DNA of 64,000 nucleotides from a bacterium (GCA_025782575.1 JALGYY010000025.1:62001-126000); one strand, 5' to 3'. Shown: positions 8,478 to 16,579, counted from the stretch's first letter. A program made the numbers and translations. The notes: generated from the letters alone by a model not told the origin.

Positions 8478-9401
8478 TTATTCCGCCGCCAGAGCGCCGT
8501 CCCTCACAAGATCGATCGCTTTCTGAAGGCCTTTCGTAGGAATTGCGGCGCAACCCTGGGAAGGCCGGATCAGCCAGTCTTCCTCCCCCTTGACAATCTC
8601 GATCCAAACGGTCTGGTGCATATCTTCCTCGCCTACATACGCCTTTATCATCCCCTTTTTCCTGCTCGGGTCGTAAAGAAACTCCTTGAATGACACGGTG
8701 AGCACTCCTTGAATTCCGTCGGGCGCAAAAGCCTCCGGATCGAACCGGGTGAGATAATGGGTCTTCAAAACACAATCCTCCTTGAGAGGGCAATTGATTG
8801 ACTCGACCTTGCGGAGTCGGATATCGAAGAAACGATCCTGGCCGCCCGCCTGCCACTTCTTCTCATACTTGGTTCCATGTACAGGAGGGACATGCTTCCA
8901 TTCGGCATGAAATCCTGTATCGGGAAGCTGTTCATTGATCCACTCGAAGTAGTCCTCATGGTCCGTAACGATCTGCCCTTCGCCGTCGTCGATCAGCCTG
9001 CTGTTCATGAGCCGCAGAAACCGCCTGTCGAAAAGCCGGTGTTTTTCATGCCGGTCTTTGGGCCAGGGACATGGAAATAATGAATAGATGCGTGTCAGCT
9101 CACCCGGGCGGAATAGACGCTCCATGACTACCGGCGCATCGCCCGATAGGACACGCACGTTTCGGATCTCCGATTTCGCCAGGCGCCGGAGGAGCCGCTT
9201 GACCGACTCCCAGTGAAGCTCGATCCCGATGAAATTACACTCCGGGCGGCTTCGGGCGCGCTTCGCCAGGAACTCGCCGTTCCCGAAACCGATCTCGACC
9301 TCGAGAGGGGCTTGCCGACCGAATCGGGCCGGCCAGTCAATCGGTCTCTCTTCATCCGGCCAGTTAATGAAAGGAATGAGGGATAGATATGTCGGATTCA
9401 T
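8478..9401 (-). CDS. trmB: tRNA (guanine-N7)-methyltransferase
   Basis: A 307-residue protein with TrmB motifs: VEIGFGNGEFLAKRA (SAM site), FIGIELHWESVKR, and the family hallmark FPCPWPKDRHEKHRL (here FPCPWPKD replaces the usual FPDPWPK). It methylates N7 of G46 in tRNA variable loops. The usual length is about 210-240 residues; here a C-terminal extension of about 90 residues (VSFKEFLYDPSRKKG...VWIEIVKGEEDWLIRP) follows. The start has no evident Shine-Dalgarno; a TAAACT hexamer ends seven bases before the ATG, so the message may be leaderless. Confidence 0.85.
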   Translation of the reverse strand: MNPTYLSLIPFINWPDEERPIDWPARFGRQAPLEVEIGFGNGEFLAKRARSRPECNFIGIELHWESVKRLLRRLAKSEIRNVRVLSGDAPVVMERLFRPGELTRIYSLFPCPWPKDRHEKHRLFDRRFLRLMNSRLIDDGEGQIVTDHEDYFEWINEQLPDTGFHAEWKHVPPVHGTKYEKKWQAGGQDRFFDIRLRKVESINCPLKEDCVLKTHYLTRFDPEAFAPDGIQGVLTVSFKEFLYDPSRKKGMIKAYVGEEDMHQTVWIEIVKGEEDWLIRPSQGCAAIPTKGLQKAIDLVRDGALAAE

Positions 9402-9579
9402 ACGCGCAGTTTACCATTTGACGGCATTTCGTTCCCCCTGAGTGGAGTCTATCTTGTTATTTGCACCTGGAATCGGGGAAAAACCCCTCCCGGGCACCGG
9501 ATGAGTTTGGCTGTCCTAACTTGTTTGGGTTAAACCAATTACGATAACAATAATCATGGGGAATAAGCCTGAAAAATAC

Positions 9580-9607
9580 TTGACTAATTCCTCTTCTAGT
9601 CGATAAT
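9580..9607 (+). promoter_or_regulatory. sigma70-type promoter of TetR gene and respiratory cluster
   Basis: TTGACT at 9580-9585 and GATAAT at 9602-9607 are separated by 16 bases, close to the sigma70 consensus. It is the best promoter upstream of the TetR gene and could drive the whole downstream Rieske-to-NapB-like run, since no terminator is seen before 16517. The -10 box overlaps the operator palindrome. Confidence 0.65.
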
Positions 9608-9629
9608 AAGTGAGTGATCGCTCACTTAT
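9606..9629 (+). promoter_or_regulatory. palindromic operator, probable TetR binding site
   Basis: ATAAGTGAG at 9606-9614 and CTCACTTAT at 9621-9629 are perfect 9-bp inverted repeats around a 6-base spacer. The site overlaps the -10 box and covers the expected transcription start, the usual position for a TetR autorepression operator. It lies just before the regulator's likely TTG start at 9640. Binding is inferred from location and symmetry. Confidence 0.7.
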
Positions 9630-9639
9630 AGGTGGATTA

Positions 9640-10206
9640 TTGGCTAACAAGAGGGATGATATCTGCGAAGCGGCTCTTCACCTGTTTGTGGAGAAGGGTA
9701 TCGCTTCAACAACGACGCGAGAAATTGCGGCGAGCGCATCGACCGCAGAGGGGAATATCTATCGCTATTTTCGTGGGAAGGATCACCTGGCTGACCAGAT
9801 TTTCGAGATATGCGCCGGGCGCTTCCATCGCGCTCTGCAGGAAGCGGCCGGCCTTTCGAGTGACCCTTCGGCGCGTTTTTCAGCGATCGTCAGCGCCGTA
9901 TTCGAGTTCGCCGAAGCCGAACCCGATTCGTTTCGCTTCGTTCTTATGGCGCATAACACATGTGAGCTGAACCCGACCGTTTCGGCCGAGACCGCTCTTC
10001 CTAGGGATGTGTTTATTGATGTGGTCAAAGCGGGAGTAGCGTCCGGGCAGTTTTATCCCCTCGATCCCCTTCTGGTCACAGGTTGGGTGGTCGGGATGGC
10101 ACAGAAAGCAATCCTGTTCATGAGTGCCGGTCGGATCGAGGCGACCGGTGCGCAGGTAAAGGCTGACACAATAGATGGAGCATTGAGACTCGTTTCTCGT
10201 ACCTGA
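9640..10206 (+). CDS. TetR/AcrR-family regulator
   Basis: A 188-residue protein with an N-terminal TetR helix-turn-helix (AALHLFVEKGIASTTTREIAASASTAEG then IYRYFRGKDHLADQI) and a variable C-terminal ligand-binding half. The TTG at 9640 (AGGTGGA upstream at about 9630) is preferred over GTG 9610, because the latter lies inside the operator palindrome and would add ten residues before the HTH. The gene sits directly in front of the Rieske/cytochrome b/NapA cluster, ending 22 bases before it, and probably represses its own promoter and that cluster. The effector is unknown. Confidence 0.85.
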   Translation: MANKRDDICEAALHLFVEKGIASTTTREIAASASTAEGNIYRYFRGKDHLADQIFEICAGRFHRALQEAAGLSSDPSARFSAIVSAVFEFAEAEPDSFRFVLMAHNTCELNPTVSAETALPRDVFIDVVKAGVASGQFYPLDPLLVTGWVVGMAQKAILFMSAGRIEATGAQVKADTIDGALRLVSRT

Positions 10207-10228
10207 ACCCGGAGAGAAGGAAAGGGCT

Positions 10229-10846
10229 ATGGCAGATTCAAAAGAATCGGGAACGGCAGCTGTGGATGAAGAGCGGCGCTCGTTCCTTTCGCGGGCGTCA
10301 AGCGTAGGAATGTTGGGAGCGCTGGTCGCGAGTTACGGCACATTTGCCGGATTCGCGGGGCGCTTTCTGTTCCCCGCCGATATGGCCGAAGAAGGCTGGA
10401 CGTTCGTGACGACACTGCAGGACATGAACGTCGGGGAGGCGATGCAGTATAAGACATCCGCCGGCGTTCCGGTCACGATCAAGCGGCACGGCAATTCTGA
10501 CACGGCTGAGGACTTCATCGCTCTCGGCTCGACCTGCCCTCACCTCGGATGCGTCGTCAAATGGGAACCTCAAAACAACCGCTTCTTCTGCCCCTGCCAT
10601 AGCGGAGTCTTTGACCCGACCGGAGTCGCCACTGAAGGGCCTCCCGCCAAGGCTCACCAGAAGCTGCCTGAATTCCCCCTCAAAGTGGTGAAAAACCTCC
10701 TCTACATCCAGGTATCGAACACATCGATCGCGATGTCCGGGACCGAACAGGAGGGCATCGAAATGGCCGGCAACGCCGAGCACGAAGGCCACGACCCTTG
10801 TCTCTTCGCACGGGCAAAAGGCAACCGCGCCGAAGAGGAGTGCTGA
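10229..10846 (+). CDS. Rieske [2Fe-2S] protein of a quinol-oxidising complex
   Basis: A 205-residue protein. A charged N-terminus precedes a membrane anchor (SVGMLGALVASYGTFAGFAGRFLF, about residues 25-48), followed by a Rieske domain with CPHLGC (Cys103, His105, Cys108) and CPCHSG (Cys121, Cys123, His124): all cluster ligands and the disulfide pair are present. It would take electrons from quinol at the Qo site and pass them to a cytochrome. AGAAGGAAAGG precedes the ATG. The stop is one base before the cytochrome b start, showing translational coupling. In this cluster the usual cytochrome c1/f is absent and a multiheme cytochrome takes its place. Confidence 0.92.
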   Translation: MADSKESGTAAVDEERRSFLSRASSVGMLGALVASYGTFAGFAGRFLFPADMAEEGWTFVTTLQDMNVGEAMQYKTSAGVPVTIKRHGNSDTAEDFIALGSTCPHLGCVVKWEPQNNRFFCPCHSGVFDPTGVATEGPPAKAHQKLPEFPLKVVKNLLYIQVSNTSIAMSGTEQEGIEMAGNAEHEGHDPCLFARAKGNRAEEEC

Positions 10847-10847
10847 T

Positions 10848-11897
10848 ATGCGCTTCATCACATCGTGGCTTCAGGATCGTATTCCGATCTCGGAGCACCA
10901 ATTGCGGGAGATGTCGAATGAGCCTGTTCCGAATCACATGAAGCGATGGTGGTTCGCCCTCGGCGGAACACCTGCCTATCTCTTCATCGTGCAGATCGTA
11001 ACGGGCATCCTGCTCGCCTTCTATTACAAAGCAAGCCCGGCAACAGCATACGAATCGGTGCGATACATCACCGAGGACGCAGCATTCGGCTGGTATATCA
11101 GGGGGATTCACAAATGGGGCGCCACGTTGATGATCGCCGCGGTGATTCTTCACCAAATGCGCGTATTTTTCACCGGCGCCTATCGAAAGCCTCGCGAGCT
11201 CAACTGGATGATCGGAATGCTCATTCTCGTCTGCACATTACTCTGCGGCTTCACCGGCTACAGCCTGGTCTACGAGCAGCTGAGCTATTGGGGTGCCACG
11301 GTAGCCGGCAACATCACAGACAGCGTTCCGGTAGTCGGCCCCTTCATGAAGGCCATGCTTCTTGGGGGCGCCGAATACAATGACCGAACCCTTTCCCGCT
11401 TCTTCATACTTCACGCGGCGGTCTTTCCCGTCGTGATCGTTCTCGTCCTCGGGCTTCACATCACCATGATTCGACTGCAGGGTGTGACCGAATTCCGCTT
11501 CAAAGACGAAGAGGGTGAAGAGACGAAACACTTCAACTTCTTCCCCGATCATCTCATGACGGAGCTGATTATCGGGTTGCTCCTCATGATCGTGCTGAGT
11601 GCGCTCGCCACGATCATACCCGCCACCATGGGCCCACGGGCGAACCCGCTCATCACGCCCGAAGTAATCAAGCCCGAGTGGTTTCTCTATGTCACGTTTC
11701 GGTGGCTCAAGCTGATGTCGCGCACCGCTGCGATACTCAGTATGGGCTTTATCGTTTTCTTGATGTTCGTGTGGCCATTTATTGACGCGTTCATCCGGCG
11801 CCGCAAACCGAAGTCAGAGGTGAGCATCTGGGTCGGAATCGGAGCAGTTCTGGGCATTATCGGTCTTACGATTTGGGAAGCATCTGTCGAGCATTAA
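10848..11897 (+). CDS. cytochrome b6-like subunit of Rieske/cytochrome b complex
   Basis: A 349-residue membrane protein joining the four-helix haem-binding part and a C-terminal part. Haem ligands are His88/His102 (13 residues between) and His189/His204 (14 residues between); the 13/14 pattern is that of cytochrome b6, whereas mitochondrial-type cytochrome b has 13/13. The Qo-site motif reads PEWF rather than PEWY (about residues 282-285). The C-terminal part has only about two further helices, so it resembles b6 plus a short subunit IV in one chain. With the Rieske protein it would oxidise quinol and feed the downstream periplasmic cytochromes. The octaheme gene starts 24 bases later. Confidence 0.9.
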   Translation: MRFITSWLQDRIPISEHQLREMSNEPVPNHMKRWWFALGGTPAYLFIVQIVTGILLAFYYKASPATAYESVRYITEDAAFGWYIRGIHKWGATLMIAAVILHQMRVFFTGAYRKPRELNWMIGMLILVCTLLCGFTGYSLVYEQLSYWGATVAGNITDSVPVVGPFMKAMLLGGAEYNDRTLSRFFILHAAVFPVVIVLVLGLHITMIRLQGVTEFRFKDEEGEETKHFNFFPDHLMTELIIGLLLMIVLSALATIIPATMGPRANPLITPEVIKPEWFLYVTFRWLKLMSRTAAILSMGFIVFLMFVWPFIDAFIRRRKPKSEVSIWVGIGAVLGIIGLTIWEASVEH

Positions 11898-11921
11898 TGC
11901 TCGGCAAAGAAAGGTTCATTC

Positions 11922-13556
11922 ATGTCACTCGACGCGAAACGGATGATCATCGCGATCTTGGGAGCCGTTTTTCTCCTGTCTCTTGTCTTCGTGCAGTTCA
12001 TGGAGGTTGCCAAAAAGCGAGAAGAGGCGGGGATAACGACACCTCGCCACGCGGTGCCGGCAAACTCGGAAACCTGTGTGGAATGCCATGCCCAGTCCAA
12101 CCCGGGCATCGTGGATCACTGGCGCGGGAGTACCCACGCAGAGAAGGGCGTCGGCTGTGTGGAGTGTCACCGCGCCGACCGCAAAGACGTGGACGGCTAC
12201 GAACACTTCGGCTGGCACATTGCGACGATCGTTACACCACGTGATTGCTCACGCTGCCACGTGGAAGAGGCGTTCGAATTCTCGAACAGCCACCATTCGA
12301 AGGCCGGGAATATCCTGGCGTCGCTCGACAACTTCCTCGCTGAAGAAGTGGAAGGAATGCGGGGTATGTTCAGCCCTCATTCCCCCACACCAGGAAAGCC
12401 GCTCAGGCAGGTGAACGGCGGAGCGAGCGCTTACTCCGGATGCAAGCAGTGCCACGGAACTCTGGTCGCTCTGCAGAGCACGGACGGCGGCATGATTACC
12501 GTCGAAGAACTCGAGCCGGACTCAGAGGGCCAGCCGACTAATCTTGACGCGGTCGCCAAGGTGCTTCGGGACGACAACGGGAAACCGCTCTTCCATCCGA
12601 GCACATGGCCGAACACCGGTATCGGCCGGCTCAACCTTGACGGCTCGCGCGGCTCCTGCAGCGCGTGCCACAGTCGGCACGATTTCTCACCCCGACGTGC
12701 CCGCCGTCCCGAAAACTGCGGCAAGTGCCATCTCGGTCCGGATCATCCGCAGAAGGAGATCTACGAAGAGTCGAAGCATGGCGCGGCATACCGGGATCTC
12801 AAAGAACACATGAATCTTGATGCGTCCGACTGGGTGCTCGGCGTGGACTACTCGCAGGCACCGACATGCGCGACCTGCCACATGTCCGGCCATAGCCGGA
12901 ACGGGGGCAAAGTGACTCACGATCCGGGTGAGCGTATTTCATGGACGAATCGTCCGCCGGTCAGTCTCGTGATGGATACGGATATCAACCACAAGATCGT
13001 CACCGAGACCGATCCGGAGAAGCGACGCGCCCTCATTCACGATACCGCCGATGAAAAGCGGAATCGTATGAAGGAAGTCTGTTCGCACTGCCATACACCG
13101 GATTACATCAATGCGTTCTACTACCAGTACGACGACTTGATTCTGCTCTTTAACGAAAAGTTCGCCAAACCGGGACTGAAGATTATCGCGGCTCTACGGG
13201 AAGCGGACATCATCACGCCGACTCAGTTCGACGAAGAAATCGAGTGGACCTGGTTCTTCCTGTGGCATCATGAAGGACGGCGTGCCCGTCATGGCGCGTC
13301 GATGATGGCACCTGATTACACTCACTGGCACGGCATGTTCGAAGTGGCCGATCGCTTCTATATGGGCCTGATTCCACAGGCCCGTGAACTCGCTCACGAG
13401 GCGGGGGCACGGGGCCACGCGGCGACCCGGGTAATCGAGGAAATTCTCGCCAGACCCGAACACGAGTGGTTCGAGGGGGGAGCCGAAGAGTTCACCCGCA
13501 GGGTCCAGGAAGGCATGAAAGCTCGTTACGGCAAAACCGGCACTTCGGCGGATTAG
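11922..13556 (+). CDS. octaheme cytochrome c, hydroxylamine-oxidoreductase-like
   Basis: A 544-residue protein with one N-terminal transmembrane anchor (about residues 8-27) and eight CxxCH haem sites at residues 52, 79, 109, 174, 246, 266, 316 and 387. The spacing, the RGSCSACHSRHDFSPRRA region and the C-terminal DYTHWHGMFE segment are those of the HAO family of octaheme cytochromes. Known family members either oxidise hydroxylamine or hydrazine (with a Tyr cross-linked to the catalytic haem) or reduce nitrite (no cross-link). A Tyr sits at residue 466 in the C-terminal part, but whether it matches the cross-linking Tyr cannot be told without alignment. Next to NapA, nitrite reduction towards ammonium is the favoured inference. 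Electrons would come from the Rieske/cytochrome b subunits. Confidence 0.88.
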   Translation: MSLDAKRMIIAILGAVFLLSLVFVQFMEVAKKREEAGITTPRHAVPANSETCVECHAQSNPGIVDHWRGSTHAEKGVGCVECHRADRKDVDGYEHFGWHIATIVTPRDCSRCHVEEAFEFSNSHHSKAGNILASLDNFLAEEVEGMRGMFSPHSPTPGKPLRQVNGGASAYSGCKQCHGTLVALQSTDGGMITVEELEPDSEGQPTNLDAVAKVLRDDNGKPLFHPSTWPNTGIGRLNLDGSRGSCSACHSRHDFSPRRARRPENCGKCHLGPDHPQKEIYEESKHGAAYRDLKEHMNLDASDWVLGVDYSQAPTCATCHMSGHSRNGGKVTHDPGERISWTNRPPVSLVMDTDINHKIVTETDPEKRRALIHDTADEKRNRMKEVCSHCHTPDYINAFYYQYDDLILLFNEKFAKPGLKIIAALREADIITPTQFDEEIEWTWFFLWHHEGRRARHGASMMAPDYTHWHGMFEVADRFYMGLIPQARELAHEAGARGHAATRVIEEILARPEHEWFEGGAEEFTRRVQEGMKARYGKTGTSAD

Positions 13557-13565
13557 GGGGACCCA

Positions 13566-15914
13566 ATGGACCGACGAAAGTTTATCAAGACGATAGGCGT
13601 CGGGGGGAGTGTGGTTGCCTTCTCTTGCGCCCAGAAAAAGGAAGCGGAAGAGATCGCTTCCCGTGACGGAAAGACCAACCCTTCCGAGTTCACCTGGGGA
13701 AAGGCACCGTGCCGGTATTGCGGTACAGGGTGCGGTGTGGAAGTGGGTGTCAAAGACGGCAAGGTCATGGCGGTTCGGGGTGATCAGGCAAGCCCGGTAA
13801 ACAAAGGCTTGCTCTGTGTGAAGGGGTATCACCTGCCTGCCATGCTCTACGGCGAGGATCGCCTCACCCATCCGATGAAGCGTGGCGCCGACGGCAAATC
13901 CTGGGAGAAGATCACCTGGGATGAGGCGCTCGACCTCGTGGCCGGCAAGTATACCGAGGCGCTCGAAGAGCACGGCCCCGATTCGATCGCGATCTATGGA
14001 TCGGGACAGTGGGGGATTCACGATGGCTACGCCGCCCTCAAGTGGACCAAGGGGGGCATGAAGAGCAACAACATCGATCCGAATGCGCGGCTCTGCATGG
14101 CGAGTGCCGTGATGGGATTCGTGACACAGTTCCAGAGCGATGAACCCATGGGTTGCTATAAGGACTTCGAGGTCGGTGACGACTTCATTCTCTGGGGCAA
14201 CAACATGGCGGAAATGCACCCTGTTCTCTTCAGCAGGATCATGGAGAACAAGCGGAACAACCCGAACGTACGTATTGTGGATCTCGGCACCCGTCGAACA
14301 CCGACGACCGACTTCGCCGACATGTACATCGAATTCCGGCCCGGTTCGGACCTCGCTCTCGCGAACGGCATCATGCACCTGCTCCTCAAGAACAAGCAGA
14401 TCAATCATTCGTTTATCAATGAGAACCTGGTCTTCAAGCGGGGCATCGAGGATCTCGACGAGATCGGTTACGGCTGCTACGGCGACCAGGCGGAACATTA
14501 TACGTTCAAGGATAAGCTGCGAGACGCTTCGCTCGGTGAACTGGAACAGTTTCTCGAGGATTACACGCCTGAGAAAGTAAGCGAGATCAGCGGCGTACCG
14601 GTTCAGCAGATCGAAGCGCTCGCCGAAATGTACGGCGATCGGAATCGAGGCACGGTGAGCTTGTGGTGTATGGGCATGAACCAGCATTACAGAGGTACGT
14701 GGATCAACAATCTGGTGAACAACATCCATCTGCTCACCGGAAAGATCTCGAAACCGGGAAGCAACCCGTTCAGCCTGACCGGGCAGCCTTCGGCATGTGG
14801 AACCGTGCGTGAAGTGGGAACGCTCAGCAATCGCCTGCCGGCTGATATGGTTGTCATGAAAGCGGAGCACCGTGCCAAGGCGGAGAAGATCTGGGGCATT
14901 CCCGAAGGGACGATTCCAGCGAAGCCGGGTTACCACGCCGTCGACATGTTCCGTGCGTTGATGCGGAAAGACATCAAGGTGATGTGGATCCAGACGACTA
15001 ATCCCTGGGTCACGGTTCCCAACCTGAACCGCATTCAACGGAAGCCGGGGGACGGCACGTTCGTAATCGTGAGCGACATCTATCCGACCCCCACAACCGA
15101 CGTGGCCGACCTGGTTCTACCCGCGGCGGCCTGGATCGAGAGAGAAGGGGCGTTCGGCAATTCCGAGAGACGGACGCAGCAATGGAACAAGCTCGTCGAT
15201 CCCCCCGGGGAGGCGAAAGAAGACGCCTGGCAAATTATGGAAGTGGCGAAGAGAATGGGTATGGGCCATCTCTTCCCCTGGTCGGAAGATGAGTGGCACG
15301 AAGCGATGTTCGAGGAATACCGTTCGTTCACCACAGGTCACGGTAAGGATCTCGCGAGCTACAAGCAGTTGAAAGAGACGCGCGGTCTCACCTGGCCGGT
15401 AGTCGACGGAAAAGAGACCTCGTATCGCTACGCTGCCGGCCACGATCCCTACGTGAAAAAGCGTAGCGGCGTCCACTTCTACAAGGCGAAAGAGTACGGC
15501 GAAAGGGCCGCGGTCATTATCCGTCCTTACCAGCCGCCGCCGGAAGAACCGGACAAAGACTATCCGTTCTGGCTCTGCACGGGTCGCGTACTCGAACATT
15601 GGCATACCGGTTCCATGACACGAAGAGTGAAGCAACTCCACCAGGCCATGCCGGCCACCTATGTAGAGATGAACCGATCGGATGCTTCCGAAATGGGCCT
15701 CAAGTCGGGTGACAGAGTTCGCGTGAAAAGCAGGCGCGGAGAGGTTGAAACGGTGGTCCGCGTTGATAAACGGGGCAAACCGCCTCGCGGGAGCGTTTTC
15801 GTACCGTTCTTCGATGAGTCGGTGCTGATCAACATGGTGACTCTTGATGCGATGTGCCCGATCAGCAAGCAACCGGACTACAAGAAGTGCGCGGTCCGGA
15901 TTGAGCGGGTGTGA
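13566..15914 (+). CDS. napA: periplasmic nitrate reductase-type molybdoenzyme (NapA)
   Basis: A 782-residue molybdopterin oxidoreductase. The N-terminus (DRRKFIKTIGVGG) is Tat-like, so it is exported folded. Cys49, Cys52, Cys56 and Cys84 form the 4Fe-4S site (CRYCGTGC...LLCVKGYHL). Cys177 in DPNARLCMAS is the expected molybdenum ligand, followed by the NapA-typical DEPMGCY and LWGNNMAEMHP. The C-terminal molybdopterin-binding domain contains LCTGRVLEHWHTGSMTRR. It reduces nitrate to nitrite in the periplasm; a related substrate cannot be excluded. It starts 10 bases after the octaheme gene and is followed two bases later by the NapB-like cytochrome, so all are one operon. NapC, NapD and NapH homologues are not adjacent. 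Confidence 0.9.
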   Translation: MDRRKFIKTIGVGGSVVAFSCAQKKEAEEIASRDGKTNPSEFTWGKAPCRYCGTGCGVEVGVKDGKVMAVRGDQASPVNKGLLCVKGYHLPAMLYGEDRLTHPMKRGADGKSWEKITWDEALDLVAGKYTEALEEHGPDSIAIYGSGQWGIHDGYAALKWTKGGMKSNNIDPNARLCMASAVMGFVTQFQSDEPMGCYKDFEVGDDFILWGNNMAEMHPVLFSRIMENKRNNPNVRIVDLGTRRTPTTDFADMYIEFRPGSDLALANGIMHLLLKNKQINHSFINENLVFKRGIEDLDEIGYGCYGDQAEHYTFKDKLRDASLGELEQFLEDYTPEKVSEISGVPVQQIEALAEMYGDRNRGTVSLWCMGMNQHYRGTWINNLVNNIHLLTGKISKPGSNPFSLTGQPSACGTVREVGTLSNRLPADMVVMKAEHRAKAEKIWGIPEGTIPAKPGYHAVDMFRALMRKDIKVMWIQTTNPWVTVPNLNRIQRKPGDGTFVIVSDIYPTPTTDVADLVLPAAAWIEREGAFGNSERRTQQWNKLVDPPGEAKEDAWQIMEVAKRMGMGHLFPWSEDEWHEAMFEEYRSFTTGHGKDLASYKQLKETRGLTWPVVDGKETSYRYAAGHDPYVKKRSGVHFYKAKEYGERAAVIIRPYQPPPEEPDKDYPFWLCTGRVLEHWHTGSMTRRVKQLHQAMPATYVEMNRSDASEMGLKSGDRVRVKSRRGEVETVVRVDKRGKPPRGSVFVPFFDESVLINMVTLDAMCPISKQPDYKKCAVRIERV

Positions 15915-15916
15915 TC

Positions 15917-16501
15917 ATGAGACGCCGTCGATGGATCCGGACGGGAAGCCTGGTGCTGGGGGGAATGCTGATGTTCACACTCCCCTCGTGCAGCCGGGAT
16001 GATTCCGAGGGCATGGTCGCCGTCTCGGGGAAACCGGGACGAATGAAGAGCGCGGCGACGGTTCGAGCCGAACGCCGCGCCTTTGACGGTGCGCCTCCTG
16101 TGATACCGCACGAGCAGTTCACGGCCGATTGCCGGAGCTGCCATACACCCGAGGGACTGGAGATCGCCGGTGTCGGCTACGCGCCCCCCATGCCCCACGG
16201 AAACACATCGGGCATGAGCGCGATCAGTCGTTGCCGACAATGCCACATATACTCCGAAGCTGACGACCTGTTCGTGGAGAACGGGTTTATCGGCCTGAGG
16301 CAGGATCTGCGGCATGGCCGCCGGCTGAACGACGAGGCTCCGCCTGTCATGCCTCACCCGACTCACATGCGGGAAAATTGCCTGGCCTGTCATTCGGGAC
16401 CTGCGGCGCGTGAGGAAATCCGTACGCCTCACCCCGAGCGGCCCCTTTGCCGGCAATGCCATGTAGAAGAAGTAACGACCGACCTGTTCGTTCGGTCCTG
16501 A
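15917..16501 (+). CDS. tetraheme NapB-like cytochrome c with internal duplication
   Basis: A 194-residue exported protein; the N-terminus (RRRRWIRTGSLVLGGMLMF...LPSC) is a signal or lipoprotein signal. Four CxxCH sites lie at residues 72, 106, 155 and 178. The two halves align with each other: APPVIPHEQF...CRSCH...CRQCH...DDLFV (residues 59-119) and APPVMPHPTH...CLACH...CRQCH...TDLFV (141-191). 'APPVxPH...CxxCH' is the NapB pattern, and NapB normally has two haems, so this looks like a NapB doubled in tandem. It would wire electrons into NapA. ATG 15917 is chosen; GTG 15911, overlapping the napA stop, is an alternative. Confidence 0.8.
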   Translation: MRRRRWIRTGSLVLGGMLMFTLPSCSRDDSEGMVAVSGKPGRMKSAATVRAERRAFDGAPPVIPHEQFTADCRSCHTPEGLEIAGVGYAPPMPHGNTSGMSAISRCRQCHIYSEADDLFVENGFIGLRQDLRHGRRLNDEAPPVMPHPTHMRENCLACHSGPAAREEIRTPHPERPLCRQCHVEEVTTDLFVRS

Positions 16502-16516
16502 CCGCTGCTTCATCAC

Positions 16517-16548
16517 GGGGGTGCGCCGGGAAGGTGCACCCCCTTTTT
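16517..16548 (+). terminator. rho-independent terminator closing the nitrate cluster
   Basis: GGGGGTGC (16517-16524) pairs perfectly with GCACCCCC (16536-16543) and is followed by TTTTT. It lies 15 bases after the NapB-like stop codon, marking the end of the Rieske-to-NapB-like transcription unit. Confidence 0.88.
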
Positions 16549-16567
16549 CGTATCTGTCTCCATAGGC

Positions 16568-16573
16568 TATAAT
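16568..16573 (+). promoter_or_regulatory. -10 box (TATAAT) of amidotransferase gene, possibly leaderless
   Basis: A perfect TATAAT ends six bases before the ATG at 16580, and no Shine-Dalgarno is present, so transcription would start at or next to the ATG. The -35 region (TTTTCG, inside the terminator T run) is poor. Confidence 0.45.
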
Positions 16574-16579
16574 CAGCGA

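Noticed and set aside
9610-9639. GTG start for the TetR gene
   Set aside because: It lies inside the operator palindrome and adds ten residues before the helix-turn-helix; TTG 9640 with AGGTGGA fits better.
13194-15038. 614-codon open frame on the minus strand
   Set aside because: It lies opposite the octaheme and napA genes, has no domain and its length follows from the codon bias of the real genes.
13566-15914. Nitrite oxidoreductase or NarG-type identity for the molybdoenzyme
   Set aside because: Cys ligand context (DPNARLCMAS), length and 4Fe-4S spacing fit NapA; NarG/NxrA are larger with an Asp ligand.
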